Shown piece after piece: positions 11,959-24,515 of a DNA stretch of 64,000 nt. Each line of letters begins with the position of its first letter. Positions within the stretch are counted from its first letter, which is position 1. Below the pieces are notes generated by a model. That model made no database searches. It was not told the origin of the DNA and was given only the letters and a program-made list of their open reading frames with translations. The stretch spans positions 10,553,544 to 10,617,543 of the forward strand of contig OZ035964.1 of assembly GCA_964034945.1 (NCBI GenBank). Direction: 5' to 3'. Source of the DNA: Chrysopilus asiliformis (lineage: Eukaryota; Arthropoda; Insecta; Diptera; Rhagionidae). The position numbers were made by a program, and so were the translations under genes.

Positions 11959-12086
11959 CCGATTCTGATAGTCGTGTCGTTTCCGACAAGAGTCGTTTTA
12001 CGGGTTGTTGTTGGTGCTTTTCTACCAACAAAAACAACAACGTTTAAAACGGCACTTGTCGAAAACGACACGAATATCAGAATCGG
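11959..12086. mobile_element. Palindromic MITE (family C)
   Basis: Ends are CCGATTCTGATAGTCGTGTC and its near-perfect inverse. The arms continue through GACAAG, CGTTTTA and GTTGTTGTT almost to the centre, so the 128-bp element can fold into one long hairpin. A second copy lies at 28569-28687. No clear target duplication. Confidence 0.75.
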
Positions 12087-13715
12087 AGGCTACCGCGTAT
12101 TAATGAAGACAAAATCCTGTATAAATTATGAGAAAACAAAATCATTAAAAAAAGCATAGCTATATTTAAATTATAATAAATTAATTCAAATATATTTAAA
12201 ATTAACAAAAATATAACTATATATATATAAATAATAATTATTGCAAACAAAAGACTTAAAATGAGAGAACGATAGACACAAAAGAAATTCAATATATTAT
12301 TATAATGTTGCGTTTATATGTAAACAAAAAAAAATATTATTGCTATTAGTTATTATTATTCTTATATTTTTTTTTTATTAAATTATTATACTTTTAAAAT
12401 TGAATCATAAAAAATATAGACCGAAAAAAGATTTTTTCACGAAATTAAGAGAATATATGATATATTTAAAAAATATTATTATTATTATTGATATTACGTA
12501 ATTTTTTATTATTTCGATTATATAGAATAGTAAAGGAAATGATCAAGAAGAAGAAAAAATGAAATTGTTTTTTTTGAGTAAATATTTTATTACTTTATTT
12601 TATTATATACTGAATCTCGTTGTGTTTTTATTTCATTAGGGTTATTATTTAAGTACTGATGAAACAGACTTTTAAATCAACTTACACAAAAAGAAAATTG
12701 CAAGGAAAAAAATAAATTATGAAAAGATTGATAAAAATAAAAAAAAGACATGATATAGAGAATTATTTATATTTTATATATGAAAATTGTTTATATTTTA
12801 GAAGAATAATATTGAATACTTTATGACAATTCTTTCTTTCTTATTTACTTCCAATGCAAATATGATGATTTTTTTAAATATATATTATCGATTCATTTTT
12901 TTTAAGAAAATTATTCTGATAGAGGAAAAAAAACATTTAATATAAATTTAAAAAAAATATATATATATATTTAATCTTACTGCTGAGAGCAGCTATTTAA
13001 ATAAATATTAAACAGTTTTTCTACCGCTACTCAATTCGATTTTTATTAATCGGAAATATGTGGCCATTGGCTGAGAATCTCTGTTTAAATTAAATAAGTA
13101 CATTTATATTTATATAAAATATATATCTATATATTTAAAAAATTTATAATTATCACATAGAACAAAAAAAAAATGACGAATAAGAAGAGATAATATTTGT
13201 TATAAGAAAAAGTGTAAATGGTTTCATGATCATTTGTAAAACATCGTCGAACTAATCAAAACCATGATATTTATAATCAAATTAATTGTAATCATAAAAA
13301 AATTTAAAAAAATGTAGCGGTTTTTTAAAAAGCAAATTGCAAAGAAAAAAATCAAAAAAAAAATAATTTTTCTCTGATTTACAAACGTTTTTATTCATAC
13401 GCTGATGTAATAATGCATAAATAACCATAAAAAAGAACTCAAAAATAAGATATTATGATAAAGTGGAAATTTAAAAAAAAATCACAACTTAATTCGGAAC
13501 AAAAGCACAATATGTGCAAAAAGAAAATACAACGAATTTTTGATAACCAAATATTGATAAGGAAAACTTTTACAAAGAAAAAAATATTAAAATTCACTTG
13601 AAACTGTGTTTTGGTTTTATTTTAAAAATCATCATACGCTTTGTTCTATATTTTCATATTAAGAAAATTAAATGCAATTTTTTTTTCAATGTCTGCGAAA
13701 AATTCAACTAAATTA
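12087..13715. other. A-rich low-complexity island 1
   Basis: No gene. Dominated by A runs, ATAAATAAAT-like words and short TA tracts, with more A than T on the + strand. It resembles the islands at 17.3, 21.0, 23.0, 28.7, 32.3, 34.5, 40.4 and 46.4 kb. Confidence 0.5.
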
Positions 13716-15024
13716 ACATATTGACTGCCATAACGATCATTTCTGATAGCCAGTGATGTTTCCCTCTTTTCTGATAGCCAGTGATGGGTCATGGCTTGCA
13801 AAAAAAAAATCTGATGTGACCAGCACATGAGTTTCTTATACAAAATTTACGTTTCTGCACAATTTACACTAAAACCCGACGAATAAAATATTAGTTCACA
13901 AAAAAATGTAAATTTATACTTAATAAAATCTGAAATATCAAGGCAACGGTAAAAGATATCAATTTACGGTAAAAGCCAAAAATGTAGATAATTTTAGTAT
14001 CTTTGATTTTTTTTCTTAACGATTTTTTTTTTCGAAAAACCGTTAGGTGGCAAGCAATTTGCAAAAATCTTTTTCTTAATTCTTAATGGTAATGTCTCAA
14101 TAACGGTAAAAGATGGCGGATAAAGGTAAAAGACAAAATTGTGGCAAACATTATTGTCTTCAATTCATCTCATTTAGTGGCATGTCAAAAACCCGTTATT
14201 TTTCTAGATAATCGCAAAAAACGGATATTTTTTTTAAATAACGGTATATTTCGATAACGGCAGTTCTAGTACCAGACAAAAATGTGGAAAATTTTACTGT
14301 CTTCGACTTTTTCAACTTTTGAAAAACGCGAAATTTTGCATGAAATCGCGGAAAACAAAAATACGATTTAAAAAAAAACGGGAATTTATCAGTACAAAAT
14401 ATGCCTGTAAAATTTCATGGCTCTAGCTCCATTAGTTTTTGAGAATTCTTGTATACAGATTAACAGACAGAAAGCCATTCTATATAATAATGCAACAATC
14501 GACTCAGGAGAGCACGGGAAATGTTTTTTAGGCAAAATTAAGAAATTGACGTTTTTCATGAATACAATACTTGATTATACTACGTATAAGAAAGTAAAAA
14601 ATATAACTATATGTTGAAAACAGAACAAATCAAAAAGCAAATGTACTGGCAGTTATTTTAAACATTTGCAAAATTAGTTGGGCAGCCAACGTGTTAAAAA
14701 TTATGTCTTATTCTCAAGTTTACATAATTTCGGACAGGTTCTTAAGTCGAAAAGCTTCTCAGCTTTCACGCTGATAGCGAAAATATCAAGCACGTGTTGA
14801 GACGTTGCGAACAAAAGCGTTTCTTTCTACAATTTCGGGTCGTTCTTCAAGACCTTAACACGGTGACTGCCAAACCAATTTTACAAATGTTTAAAAAAAA
14901 ATGCCAATACATTTTCTTTGTGATTTTTGCTGTTTTCAACATATAGTTATATTCACTTTTGCAAGCCATGAACCCCAGGCAAACATCACTGGCTATCAAA
15001 AATGGTAGCCATGTCAGTCAATGT
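13716..15024. mobile_element. TIR element enclosing a family A copy
   Basis: The left arm (ACATATTGACTGCCATAACG ... GATAGCCAGTGATG) is inverted at 14935-15024 (CATCACTGGCTATC ... CATGTCAGTCAATGT). The left arm contains a tandem duplication of TTTCTGATAGCCAGTGATG. Between the arms sits a reverse family A copy at about 13800-14600. Superfamily not assigned. Confidence 0.55.
13800..14600 (-). repeat. Family A repeat copy, array absent
   Basis: Reverse-orientation body: GATGTGACCAGCACATGAG, then ACCCGACGAATAAAATATTA, ATAACGGTAAAAG words, GCCTGTAAAATTTCATGGCT, TCTTGTATACAGATTAACAG, and the head CAATCGACTCAGGAGAGCAC ending ACGTATAAGAAAGTAAAAA. Where the array should be there is only one partial unit (ACAGATTAACAGACAG), giving a nearly empty site for comparison. 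Confidence 0.8.
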
Positions 15025-16102
15025 TGTAAAGGGTTTTTGTAAGTGTCCAGGGGCGGAATTCTATAAGCGAGCAGTGCGAACGCAAACGAAAATCCTCACT
15101 GAATTAACATTGGGATTTTTCGTACGCTTGCGGTATGCTGCCTCAGCGCTGATCTATACTTTTATGTCCAAAATTGACAATTTCGAGATATTCGAGAGGT
15201 TTTCTTTAAAAATTTTGAGACATTCGACATACTTTCTTTAATAATTCGAATTTTTCACACGCGTGAAAATCATTCATTAGAATCCCAAAACAGTTATATT
15301 ACTTCAGATTTTTGTGGTACCAAAATTGTACCACTGATTAAATCGACTTCCATTGCTGCACGAAATTTTTGAAATGGTAACACGAAGAAAATAACCACGT
15401 GGAAAATATATCTGACTCAGTAGTACAGTAAAATTTCTTAAGCGAATCAAGTTCGAACGAAAGATCCAAATAGAAATGTAATAAAATATAAGTTTTTTTT
15501 CTAAATTTGAACGTTTAAAAATTTTTTTTTAGTATATCATTTCAAAACTTCTCAATCAATCACGATGTAAGTCGTATGAAAAAAAAATATAAATAATGAC
15601 TGAAAAATACGAAAAAAAAATATTTTTTTAAACAAAAACATTTGTTAAATGCAATAAACTTATAAGCAAAAACAAATAAACAAGAAAAGCTAAAGCAATA
15701 ACTGAAACTTTTTTATGAATCTTAGTTGTGATTTGTTCTAAAAGAAATTAGCTAGATTTTGTATCATTTTCCCGGGTATATGTATGATCTTGTTTTGGGA
15801 AATTTAGGTTAATTAATGAAAACGAAAATATCATTAGGGACATGTCCATGAAAAGGCCAATTATGTATGTTCGAGTAGTTTTTTTAACGGCCTGTTCATA
15901 AATACGGCACACAAAAACAACCTCCCACCAGTACCGGACGGGATAGGGTACGAGGTCTCAAATTTATGGACATTTCCTAAAGCTGCCTAAATGCAAATCA
16001 TTTCACATACAAGTCTTTTAATGTCAAATTAGGAATTTCACTCATATATTTTCAAGTAATCAAGATCATCAAAAATCATTTAAAAAAAACCATACGTTTT
16101 AA
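15025..16102. other. Non-coding; A-rich with a small mixed segment
   Basis: A 79-codon frame at 15002-15241 and others have no recognisable features. From about 15480 the sequence is A-rich like the other islands. No paired repeats seen. Confidence 0.35.
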
Positions 16103-17252
16103 CCCATTAATGCCCGTGAGAAAACCACTGACTATTTTTAACATAAAAAACAATTTATTTTTATAAAATAAACAAAATAAAAAGAAAATTCTGGGGGGGG
16201 GGGGGGGAATATTGTCCATAAATCTGTGGTAATTAGTTAAGGTATTAGCTTAAGTCGATTTTCAGGCGAAGCCAAATTGCTCTGTTTCTAAATGCAAATA
16301 TAGATCAGTTTGGTACCGCCTTAAAGGCGACTTAAGCTACTTATATTTGGTGTACTCGTTTGAGTACGGCGCACAGTGTCGATTTTTGCTGTAAAAGTGG
16401 TCAAAATTATGAAACTCGAGTTCTGGGAGATAAATTCGTCAAATTTGCCAGAAAATAGAAAGAAAATTTTTTTATTTAATTTTTTTAATAAGGCAAAAAA
16501 ATAGAAATTGCGGTATTATTTTTTCTTTTAGAGCTCAATTACTTCAAGCAAAGAAATCTAACGTAATTTAATTATGAAAGTCAAAGTTTATTTGTCTTTA
16601 ATTTGGTACACAGCCATTTTTCATCAAGTCGATATAAACCAAATAAATTCGCAAAATTCGATTTTTTCACTTTAAATGCTCGTACAGAAAATTTATTTAC
16701 CAAAAGAAAAGGTTTTTCTGTAGTTTTATTTTAAAAAGGTCTGATGATGGGCCGAGGTGGGCGAAAAACTGTAAGCTTTCCTTAAGCCCAATTCAGATTA
16801 ACGATTGCGATTACGATTGAAGCTTCTCGACCAATGAGAACCAAGCTTTCAACGATAGGAAAATGGAAGCTTTGATCTGATTGGACGAGGAAACTGAATC
16901 GTAATCGTTAATCTGAATTGGGGTTTAAGTTGGAAAATTTTTGAAAAATTAGCAAAAAGCATTTATTACCGGCGTAAAAGTGCTACACTGTCTAACAACT
17001 GCATTTTGGTAACAGGATATTCTAGTTTAACAAATTCTAAGACTCAATCGTCTAAAGCTGCTCCTGTTCGGCAGTAAATAATCTATCCAGGGTTGTTATT
17101 ATGTTCTTCAGATTTTTCTAGTTATTTTAGACATTTTTCTAACCAGAAAACATGGAGATATAAAATTTCGGGCTTGTCAAATTGTCATGAAAATCCTAAT
17201 TTTGGCCAAAAATTTAGACCAAATTCGACACTGTGCGGGGGACGCTAATGGG
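16103..17252. mobile_element. piggyBac-like non-autonomous element, TTAA TSD
   Basis: Flanked by TTAA at 16099-16102 and 17253-17256. Ends are CCCATTA (left) and TAATGGG (right), with a similar but imperfect sub-terminal region (GCCCGTGAG against the inverse of GGGGGACGC). TTAA plus CCC-starting termini is the piggyBac signature. The 1150-bp interior has no transposase. It holds a 15-G run at 16193-16207 and a nested family B MITE. Confidence 0.7.
16782..16928. mobile_element. Family B palindromic MITE, copy 1
   Basis: The near-perfect inverted arms read GCCCAATTCAGATTAACGAT, then ATTACGATTGAAGC, TCGACCAATGAGA and AAGCTTTC on the left and the inverse on the right, with a short central loop. 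Other copies lie at 24351, 31892, 33779 and 41390. It is bounded by TTAA-like words here, but other copies do not confirm TTAA. Confidence 0.8.
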
Positions 17253-17256
17253 TTAA

Positions 17257-18280
17257 CCATAAGAAAAATGAAAATCTAAACCTTTTAATGCTCAAAACTA
17301 TTTGCTAAATACCCTAACCGCAGAGAATTAAATAATTTTTGCCCCACAATCTACACGTAATAACGATTTTCTATTATTTATTTGGTTTTGTTGTAAATAA
17401 AACGAAAATATAAAAGGGTTATTTATATGTATATCGTATGAAAGAAAAAAACAACAACATTGAAAACATATTTTTATCAAAACAAAAAGAAAAACATTTC
17501 GATCTTTAAAAAAATCTAGAATAAAGGTTATAATAAATAAAACTAACGATATTTAATTAGGCAAAACAATAAAAGTACACTCGTAGCAGATAATAAATAA
17601 GCATCAGTTTAATTTGTGCGAATCTAATTTTAATAAATAATAAACTAAGGTTTAAGAAAAACCGTACGAATCGTGAAGAGAATTTAAAATGCAGCGATAA
17701 GCGGGGACGTAAAATTTTTTAATGAATTGATAAACAACCATTTTATTATTAAAAGAACGTGTATATAAAGAAAATCTATAAAAAAAATTATTGTAAAAAA
17801 AAAGTATATAATCTAAAAAAAAAACCTAATAAAATAAAATACACACATTTATACGTTTTTATAACAAATTTATCAAATATTTATATATGAATACTCTTTA
17901 AGAAAATATGACAAAAGAAAAAGACAGAGATTAAATATTTTTATTTTTAAAATTTAAATCGCTATTAATTTTTTTTTACATATATATATATATTTTTAAG
18001 ACTATATAAATCGAAAACCGTAAAATATTTACATATATATATATATATATATATCTAAACTTAAGAAAAAGAAAGGAAAAGAAAAATATAAACATATATT
18101 AAAGATATATCGAAACTCTTATAAAAAAAAACTATATTATATAAAGAAACTAAAAAAGACAAGTGAAAAAAACACAGAAACCATTATGTATCATTGAAAT
18201 CCTAGGCAATATGCGCGAGCTCTATAATTAATAATAATAACTAATTTATAATAAATAATACGTTAGACGTTAGAAAAATC
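17257..18280. other. A-rich low-complexity island 2
   Basis: No gene. Long A-biased tracts, a (TA)n run at 18031-18054, and words such as AAAAGAAAAAC. Composition matches island 1. Confidence 0.5.
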
Positions 18281-18937
18281 TCTTTGACTTATGCAGGTTG
18301 CGAACGATTCACAAAATTCTATTTAAACAACATTGAAATAATTAAAATTATTTTAATTAGCAAGGAAATCTGTCAAATTTATTATGAAAATATCTTGCTT
18401 CAACGTATGTACACGCCATTGGAGCATATCACTCAGAAATTTAGTGCAAACAAAAAAAAATGCTGAAATCTTAAGTAAATTATGCGTCTATTTCATACAC
18501 AGGGCAAGTTTTGCTATGCAGTTTGCAGGTCAATCAAAAATAGTAGGTTTTGATGAAAAAAATAACAAATCCGTTGCGCTGCTTTTTCTAAAATTTATAG
18601 TTTTTGAATTATCGTAAAACTATAACGAGGCTCATTTTTTAAAAGGAAAATCCCTAATGAAAAAATATCTGATGTGAACAGCACATGAATTTCTTATACA
18701 AAGTCCAAGTTTCTGCACAATTTACACTAAAACCCGACGAATAAAATATTAGTTCCAAAAAAAATGTGATTTTTTACTTAATAAAATCTGAAATATCACG
18801 ACAACGGTAAAAGTTGTACGGTAAAAGTCAAAAATGTAGAGTATCTTTAATTTTTCTCTTAAGGATTTTTTTTACGAAAAACCGTTAGTTTGCGAGCAAG
18901 TCGCAAAAATTCTTTTTTTTTTTAATTTATTGATAAT

Positions 18938-19303
18938 AGGGCAATTCACTCTTGATCGTAGATAGTAAAATCGTAGATTGTACTGTACATCTACGATGGA
19001 AAAGTACAACGAAGCGTGAGCAGCGCTTTACTAGAGGTTGTGGGTTTTGTCATAAATTTTTGACTCTTTTATTTATTTTCTTTACCTAAATTGTTTAAAG
19101 CATTTTTTAACTCTTAATTTATACTAAATCATATAAATACTTTAATTTACTTGCTTTTCCAATGTCCATTTTAGAGTTGGCACCAAGTAGACATGTCACA
19201 AAACATGCCTTAACCTCACTTTATTAGAAGTACGACAAAAACTACGATTTTATTTACGATTCTACGAGTTTACGATCAACTACGATAAAGAGTGAATAGC
19301 CCT
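18938..19303. mobile_element. Harbinger-like MITE, 3-bp TSD AAT
   Basis: Ends are AGGGCAATTCACTCTT and the inverse of AAGAGTGAATAGCCCT, flanked by AAT at 18935-18937 and 19304-19306. Sub-terminal ATCGTAG and TACGAT words are also inverted. The 3-bp duplication and GGGC-type ends suit PIF/Harbinger. 366 bp, no coding sequence. It splits the family A body. Confidence 0.75.
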
Positions 19304-19724
19304 AATATCTCGATATTCTTTTCAATTCATGTCACATAGTGACCTGTCAAAAATCCGTTATTTTTCGAGATAAGCGCAAAACTGATTTTTTTTTCAGTAA
19401 CGGTAAATCTCGATAACGGCTTGAGATACGCTGTTTTAGCAAAAGACAAAAATGCAGGAAATTTCATTCTCTCCAACTTGTCCCAAATTTTATTGTCTCC
19501 AACTAACTCAATCTGTTTGATATCTCCAATATTTCTAAATCCTTGGAACTTCGTATATATGAGACTACTGAAGAACGCGTAATTTCGGAGTAAAAAACAA
19601 AAAATTAAATTGCGATTTTTGAAAAGCCGCCATTTTGGTTCAAAATCGCCCCATTTCTGGACAAAGCTTGTCTGTAAAATTTCATGGCTCTAGCTCTATT
19701 ACTCTTTTAGAAATCTTGTACACA

Positions 19725-20525
19725 GACTGACAGACAGACAGACTGACAAACACACAGAGAAACAGACAGACTGACAAACACACAGAGAAACAGACAGACT
19801 GACAAACACACAGAGAAACAGACAGACAAACAGACAGACAAACAGACAGACAAACAGACAGACAAACAGACAGACAAACAGACAGACAAACAGACAGACA
19901 AACAGACAAACAAACAGACAGACAAACAGACAGACAGACAAACAGACAGACAAACAGACAGACAAACAGACAGACAAACAGACAGACAAACAGACAGACA
20001 AACAGACAGACAAACAGACAGACAAACAGACAGACAAACAGACAGACAAACAGACAGACAAACAGACAGACAAACAGACAGACAAACAGACAGACAAACA
20101 GACAGACAAACAGACAGACAAACAGACAGACAAACAGACAGACAAACAGACAGACAAACAGACAGACAAACAGACAGACAAACAGACAGACAAACAGACA
20201 GACAAACAGACAGACAAACAGACAAACAGACAGACAAACAGACAGACAAACAGACAGACAAACAGACAGACAAACAGACAGACAAACAGACAGACAAACA
20301 GACAGACAAACAGACAGACAAACAGACAGACAAACAGACAGACAAACAGACAGACAAACAGACAGACAAACAGACAGACAAACAGACAGACAAACAGACA
20401 GACAAACAGACAAACAGACAGACAAACAGACAGACAAACAGACAGACAAACAGACAGACAAACAGACAGACAAAGAGACAGACAAACAGACAGACAAACA
20501 GACAGACAAACAGACAGACAGACAA
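19725..20525 (-). repeat. Tandem array, mainly 12-bp unit CAGACAGACAAA
   Basis: About 800 bp of CAGACAGACAAA with occasional 8-bp shifts and a left block containing CACACAGAGAAA. On the minus strand it is open in three frames and spells Cys-Leu-Ser/Phe-Val repeats. The 12-bp period keeps frame, unlike the 8-bp arrays. Translations from this strand are not proteins. Confidence 0.95.
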
Positions 20526-20615
20526 AGAAAAAGACATTTTTTTTATTAATGCTCCAATTGACTCAGAAGTGCTCAGGAAATGTTTTATGGAAAATTAGGA
20601 GGTGTAAAATTAATG

Positions 20616-21717
20616 ACCAACAAAGAGCACACGCCTCTACTAACAGACTAGCGGCTAGTTAGCTTTCAACTGAAAAATTCCTTTTAAAAAATGAAGCTCG
20701 TCATAGTAAGTTCGCTTCAGATTTTGTTAGGTCTATCATGTGCCAGCCCTGGAAAACTGCCCTGCGCATAAAACAGACGTGGAAAATTCTGTCGTTATTA
20801 CGAAGTCATCTTGCTAGCAAAAAAAAATGTTGGGCTCTTCTGAAGAACTTTTTTCAAGGACCAGATTTTTTTAAGGACCTACTAAAAGCCCCATAGTATT
20901 TGTAAACTTTGATCTCATCCTGAACGTGTGTAGCGGCACTTGGAAAATGCCACCAGACTTTTTTTTTCTTTACCAGAAAATATTGTAAAACTCACGTTCG
21001 CCATATAAATATTATCAACAAAAATCAAAAATTTATCAATAAAACAGTGAAAATTTCAGCAACTTTTCATAAGTCGAAAAAAATAAACAAGTTTTAAAGA
21101 TTGCGAAAACCCTAAATAAATTAACTTAAAAGAAAAAATAGAAAAAGATGGAAACACCAGAGAAAAAAAACTTTTTAAGAACATAAAGAATCATAACTTA
21201 TAAAATAAAATTTAAAAAAAAATAGATAAAAGAATTGAAATTTTCTATAAAAAAATTAATTGGTAGACAAATTTTTTTAGTCAATATGAAAAGACATTTT
21301 TTTAACAAAATCCATTGAATGTTTTTGATTTTTATGATTGATGCACTCATCAAAAAAACAGAGTAAAATATAATAAATAATAATAAACGTAAAAATAATA
21401 ATATATCTATATATATATATACATAAATAATAATATTAAAACAACCAAATTTATGTAATATATGAAATATTTTTTTTATTATAAATTTGATAGAAAAATG
21501 ATAATTTTCTTTTTGTTAGATGGATATTTAATTTATTTGCTCTTTTCAAATATATATATTTGCAGTTAAAATTACTGAATTTTATATTATGTAGGGGAAA
21601 CATGGCCAAAATGACATACTGTTTTCTTTTTCGATAACAACTCTTTTGTTTTAAGAAAAAACAATATGATAATTCACAAATTAATTCTTTGGTTCAATAC
21701 CAATTCATATTCCATAC
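20616..21717. other. Family A tail fragments, then A-rich island 3
   Basis: 20640-20800 contains family A-like words (GCTTTCAACTGAAAAATTCC, ACTGCCCTGCGCATAAAACA). From about 20990 to 21660 it is A-rich low-complexity DNA with a TA run near 21408-21421. No gene. Confidence 0.45.
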
Positions 21718-22228
21718 TAGACTGACAGACTGACAGACTGACAGACTGACAGACTGACAGACTGACAGACTGACAGACTGACAGACTGACAGACTGACAG
21801 ACTGACAGACTGACAGACTGACAGACTGACAGACTGACAGACTGACAGACTGACAGACTGACAGACTGACAGACTGACAGACTGACAGACTGACAGACTG
21901 ACAGACTGACAGACTGACAGACTGACAGACTGACAGACTGACAGACTGACAGACTGACAGACTGACAGACTGACACACTGACAGACTGACAGACTGACAG
22001 ACTGACAGACTGACAGACTGACAGACTGACAGACTGACAGACTGACAGACTGACAGACTGACAGACTGACAGACTGACAGACTGACAGACTGACAGACTG
22101 ACAGACTGACAGACTGACAGACTGACAGACTGACAGACTGACAGACTGACAGACTGACAGACTGACAGACTGACAGACTGACAGACTGACAGACTGACAG
22201 ACTGACAGACTGACAGACTGACAGACTG
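21718..22228 (-). repeat. 8-bp tandem array (CAGACTGA)n, about 64 units
   Basis: Almost perfect 8-bp repeats over 511 bp, with one CACACTGA variant near 21975. The minus strand is open in all frames as a Ser-Leu-Ser-Val-Cys-Gln-Ser-Val repeat. The right side runs into the family A head, while the left side meets unrelated A-rich DNA without the usual CTTGTACA junction. Confidence 0.97.
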
Positions 22229-22340
22229 CTCCAATCGATTCAGGAGTGCCCGGGAAAAGTTTTTCAGGCAAAATTAGGATGTCGAAAATTTTCATAAATA
22301 CAATACTTTATCATATTTCGTATAAGAAAATAAAAAAACA
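22229..22340 (-). repeat. Family A head segment
   Basis: GCTCCAATCGATTCAGGAGT, CCCGGGAAAAG, TTTCAGGCAAAATTAGGA, ending near CGTATAAGAAAATAAAAAA. Same order as at 14490-14600 and 46240-46345. Confidence 0.8.
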
Positions 22341-22512
22341 CCACAAATCACACATTTTCCATCACAAGCTTAAACATTTTGACCGTTCACTTGTTGTTAA
22401 ATGAAACCGAACGGTTTTAAACTCAAAATTTTGTCCACAAGGAATTGATTTTGATTTTCAAGTGACTGTTTTTTAATCGAAGCAAAAGTTTTTCGCCCAT
22501 TTCGCCATTTAA

Positions 22513-22660
22513 CCCTTTCGTCCCTATTGGGACATACATATGTGTCCCACTAAATGTTCACAAAGACCTAATATGTAAATTAGTTTAACATGCATGTCTC
22601 TATTAGATTAACCCATTTTAATCGTTTGAAACTAATTAATCGTCTCCCGTACCGGAAGGG
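22513..22660. mobile_element. piggyBac-like MITE, TTAA TSD
   Basis: TTAA at 22509-22512 and 22661-22664. Ends CCCTTTCG and the inverse of GGAAGGG. 148 bp with an internal GGGACATACATATGTGTCCC palindrome. Non-coding. Confidence 0.7.
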
Positions 22661-22664
22661 TTAA

Positions 22665-24350
22665 ATGAACGTTTGATTCAGAAAATAGAAAGTGTTATTG
22701 TCAAACACGAACAATTGAAATTTTTTAACGAAAAATCGGCCAGAGTCTTTTTGGGATACAGGAAAAATGTGCATAATCTCAATCCTGAACCCGATTAAAG
22801 TCCGAAATAATCTATGGTAAGACATACGCCCGCAATGCTGGTGTCTTACGAATTTCAAGCTTCCGGAAAAATTGCGGCTTCAAATTTCCGGTCTACAAAA
22901 TAGAGCTACGTCTATTTTCTCCCCTCGCCGCCCGGGGAAAATATTTTTATAAAAACTTCTATCCACGTCTTCGTTTATCCGTAAAGGATGGAAATTATGT
23001 ACATTGCATCCCTTTGTTTGTTAATTTTTTTTAAAAAATTTTTTTTAGAATATAATATAATTTTTGTTGGATGTCTATTTTTTTAAAAAATGTGTTAATT
23101 TATAATTAATGAAATAAATTAATAAGAAAAGTAAAACATAAAATATGCAAATTAATATAATTTATTTAATTATGTCAAGCCAGTAAAACTAAAATGAGTA
23201 GGTATATGTTGTGTTCATTGAAATGAGGCATTTAAAAATGCAGGGAATCTATATATTTTATAGAAAAAAATAAATAAATAAATAAATAACATATAAATAT
23301 ATTCCTAATAAAGAAATATATGAAAAAAGTATATATTATATACATTTATAAGTTAAATGTAAAGAAAAAAAAAAGAGAAACGCGAAAGAAATAAAGTAAT
23401 TATATTCAAAGTAAATTTAATACAAATAATGATTTAAGTGAAAAAACACACATTTTATATATTCACATATAAAAGTAATATCTTTAACATAAATTTAACT
23501 TAATCCCCGACATATAAGAGAAAACTTAAGCGATTAAAATAACAAAATATTAAATAGAATAAAGTCACCTTTTTTTAATGTGAGAAGAAAAAAAAACAAC
23601 CAATAAAGTACTACTATTAAATAAATGAATATACGACAGTTTAAATTTACCTAAGAGTATAAAAAATGAGTAAAATTGTGAGACTTTTATATAACATCTG
23701 AAATATAATTCAATTTAGAACAAATAATCGTAAAGAGGAGATATTTTTGTAAAAAAGAAAAACAAGTAAAGAAAAAATCGAAAATGTCCCATGCAATTTA
23801 AAAAAAAAAACGTAACCGCACTTAAGAAAACCACAGAAGAAATTTTAAAATGTAATCAAAGAAAGATATCAAATAAGCAAAAAAAAAAAAATCCAAGAGA
23901 AATAATACAGAAACAAATAAAAACAACAAACGTTACATGAAATGCAAAGTCTGATTAAAACTTAAATAAGAAAATTAATTAAAATTGAATAAAAAAATAA
24001 ATAAATAAAAGATAAATTGTGGAAAAAGCCATCATAAAGTCCTACAAGCTCTAAAAAAAAAACATAAATTAATTAACTTAGAATTATTCGGAAATTCGAT
24101 AATAGTGTTTCCCATTTTCATCATAATTCATTTTCAAAAAGGGCCAAAAGTCATCACATCCATTATCACTAAATTTTATAACTTTTGTTTTCGGAAAAAT
24201 CTAACAGTTCTGTGTGGGTTGGTAGGAAATCGCATTTTACAAAATTACGGGGAAAATTTGTCAAATGAAATTGTACCAAATCTTCCAAAAATTAACTCAA
24301 AACCACCCATAAATTTTGAAAATACCTCAAAAACCATTCCAAAATCCTCC
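22665..24350. other. Short mixed segment, then A-rich island 4
   Basis: 22665-22980 has no recognised content. 22980-24090 is A-rich low complexity with ATAAATAAAT words. 24100-24350 is mixed. No gene supported. Confidence 0.45.
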
Positions 24351-24515
24351 TAAAGCCCAATTCAGACTAACGATCAAGCGATTACGATTGAGCTTCCTCG
24401 CCAAATGAGAGAAAGCTTTCATTTTCCTACCGTTGAAAGCTTTGATCTCATTGGTCGAGAAGCTTGAATCGTAATCGCAATCAAAATCACAATCGTTAGA
24501 CTGAATTGAACTAAA
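24351..24515. mobile_element. Family B palindromic MITE, copy 2
   Basis: Left AAAGCCCAATTCAGACTAAC, right inverse ending GTTAGACTGAATTG. It contains GAAAGCTTTC-type words and CAATGAGA/TCTCATTGG arms. An extra CAATCAAAATCA lengthens the right arm. Confidence 0.8.

Larger units (their letters stand above)
18480..20615 (-). repeat. Family A repeat, near full length, with 12-bp array
   Basis: Reverse copy with tail (TTGCAGGTCAATCAAAAATA near 18525), body (GTGAACAGCACATGAATTTC, ACGGTAAAAG words), GCTTGTCTGTAAAATTTCAT near 19670, the array at 19725-20525, and head (TTGACTCAGAAGTGCTCAGG). It is interrupted by a Harbinger-like MITE at 18938-19303. This copy gives the best view of the full order tail-body-array-head. 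Confidence 0.85.

Noticed and set aside
16193..16207. 15-G run as a G-quadruplex regulator
   Set aside because: It is an isolated homopolymer within a MITE with no gene nearby; a slippage tract is the simpler reading.
19682..20537. Cys/Leu/Ser/Phe/Val-repeat frames of about 275 codons
   Set aside because: Product of the 12-bp array; three overlapping frames with similar low-complexity content.
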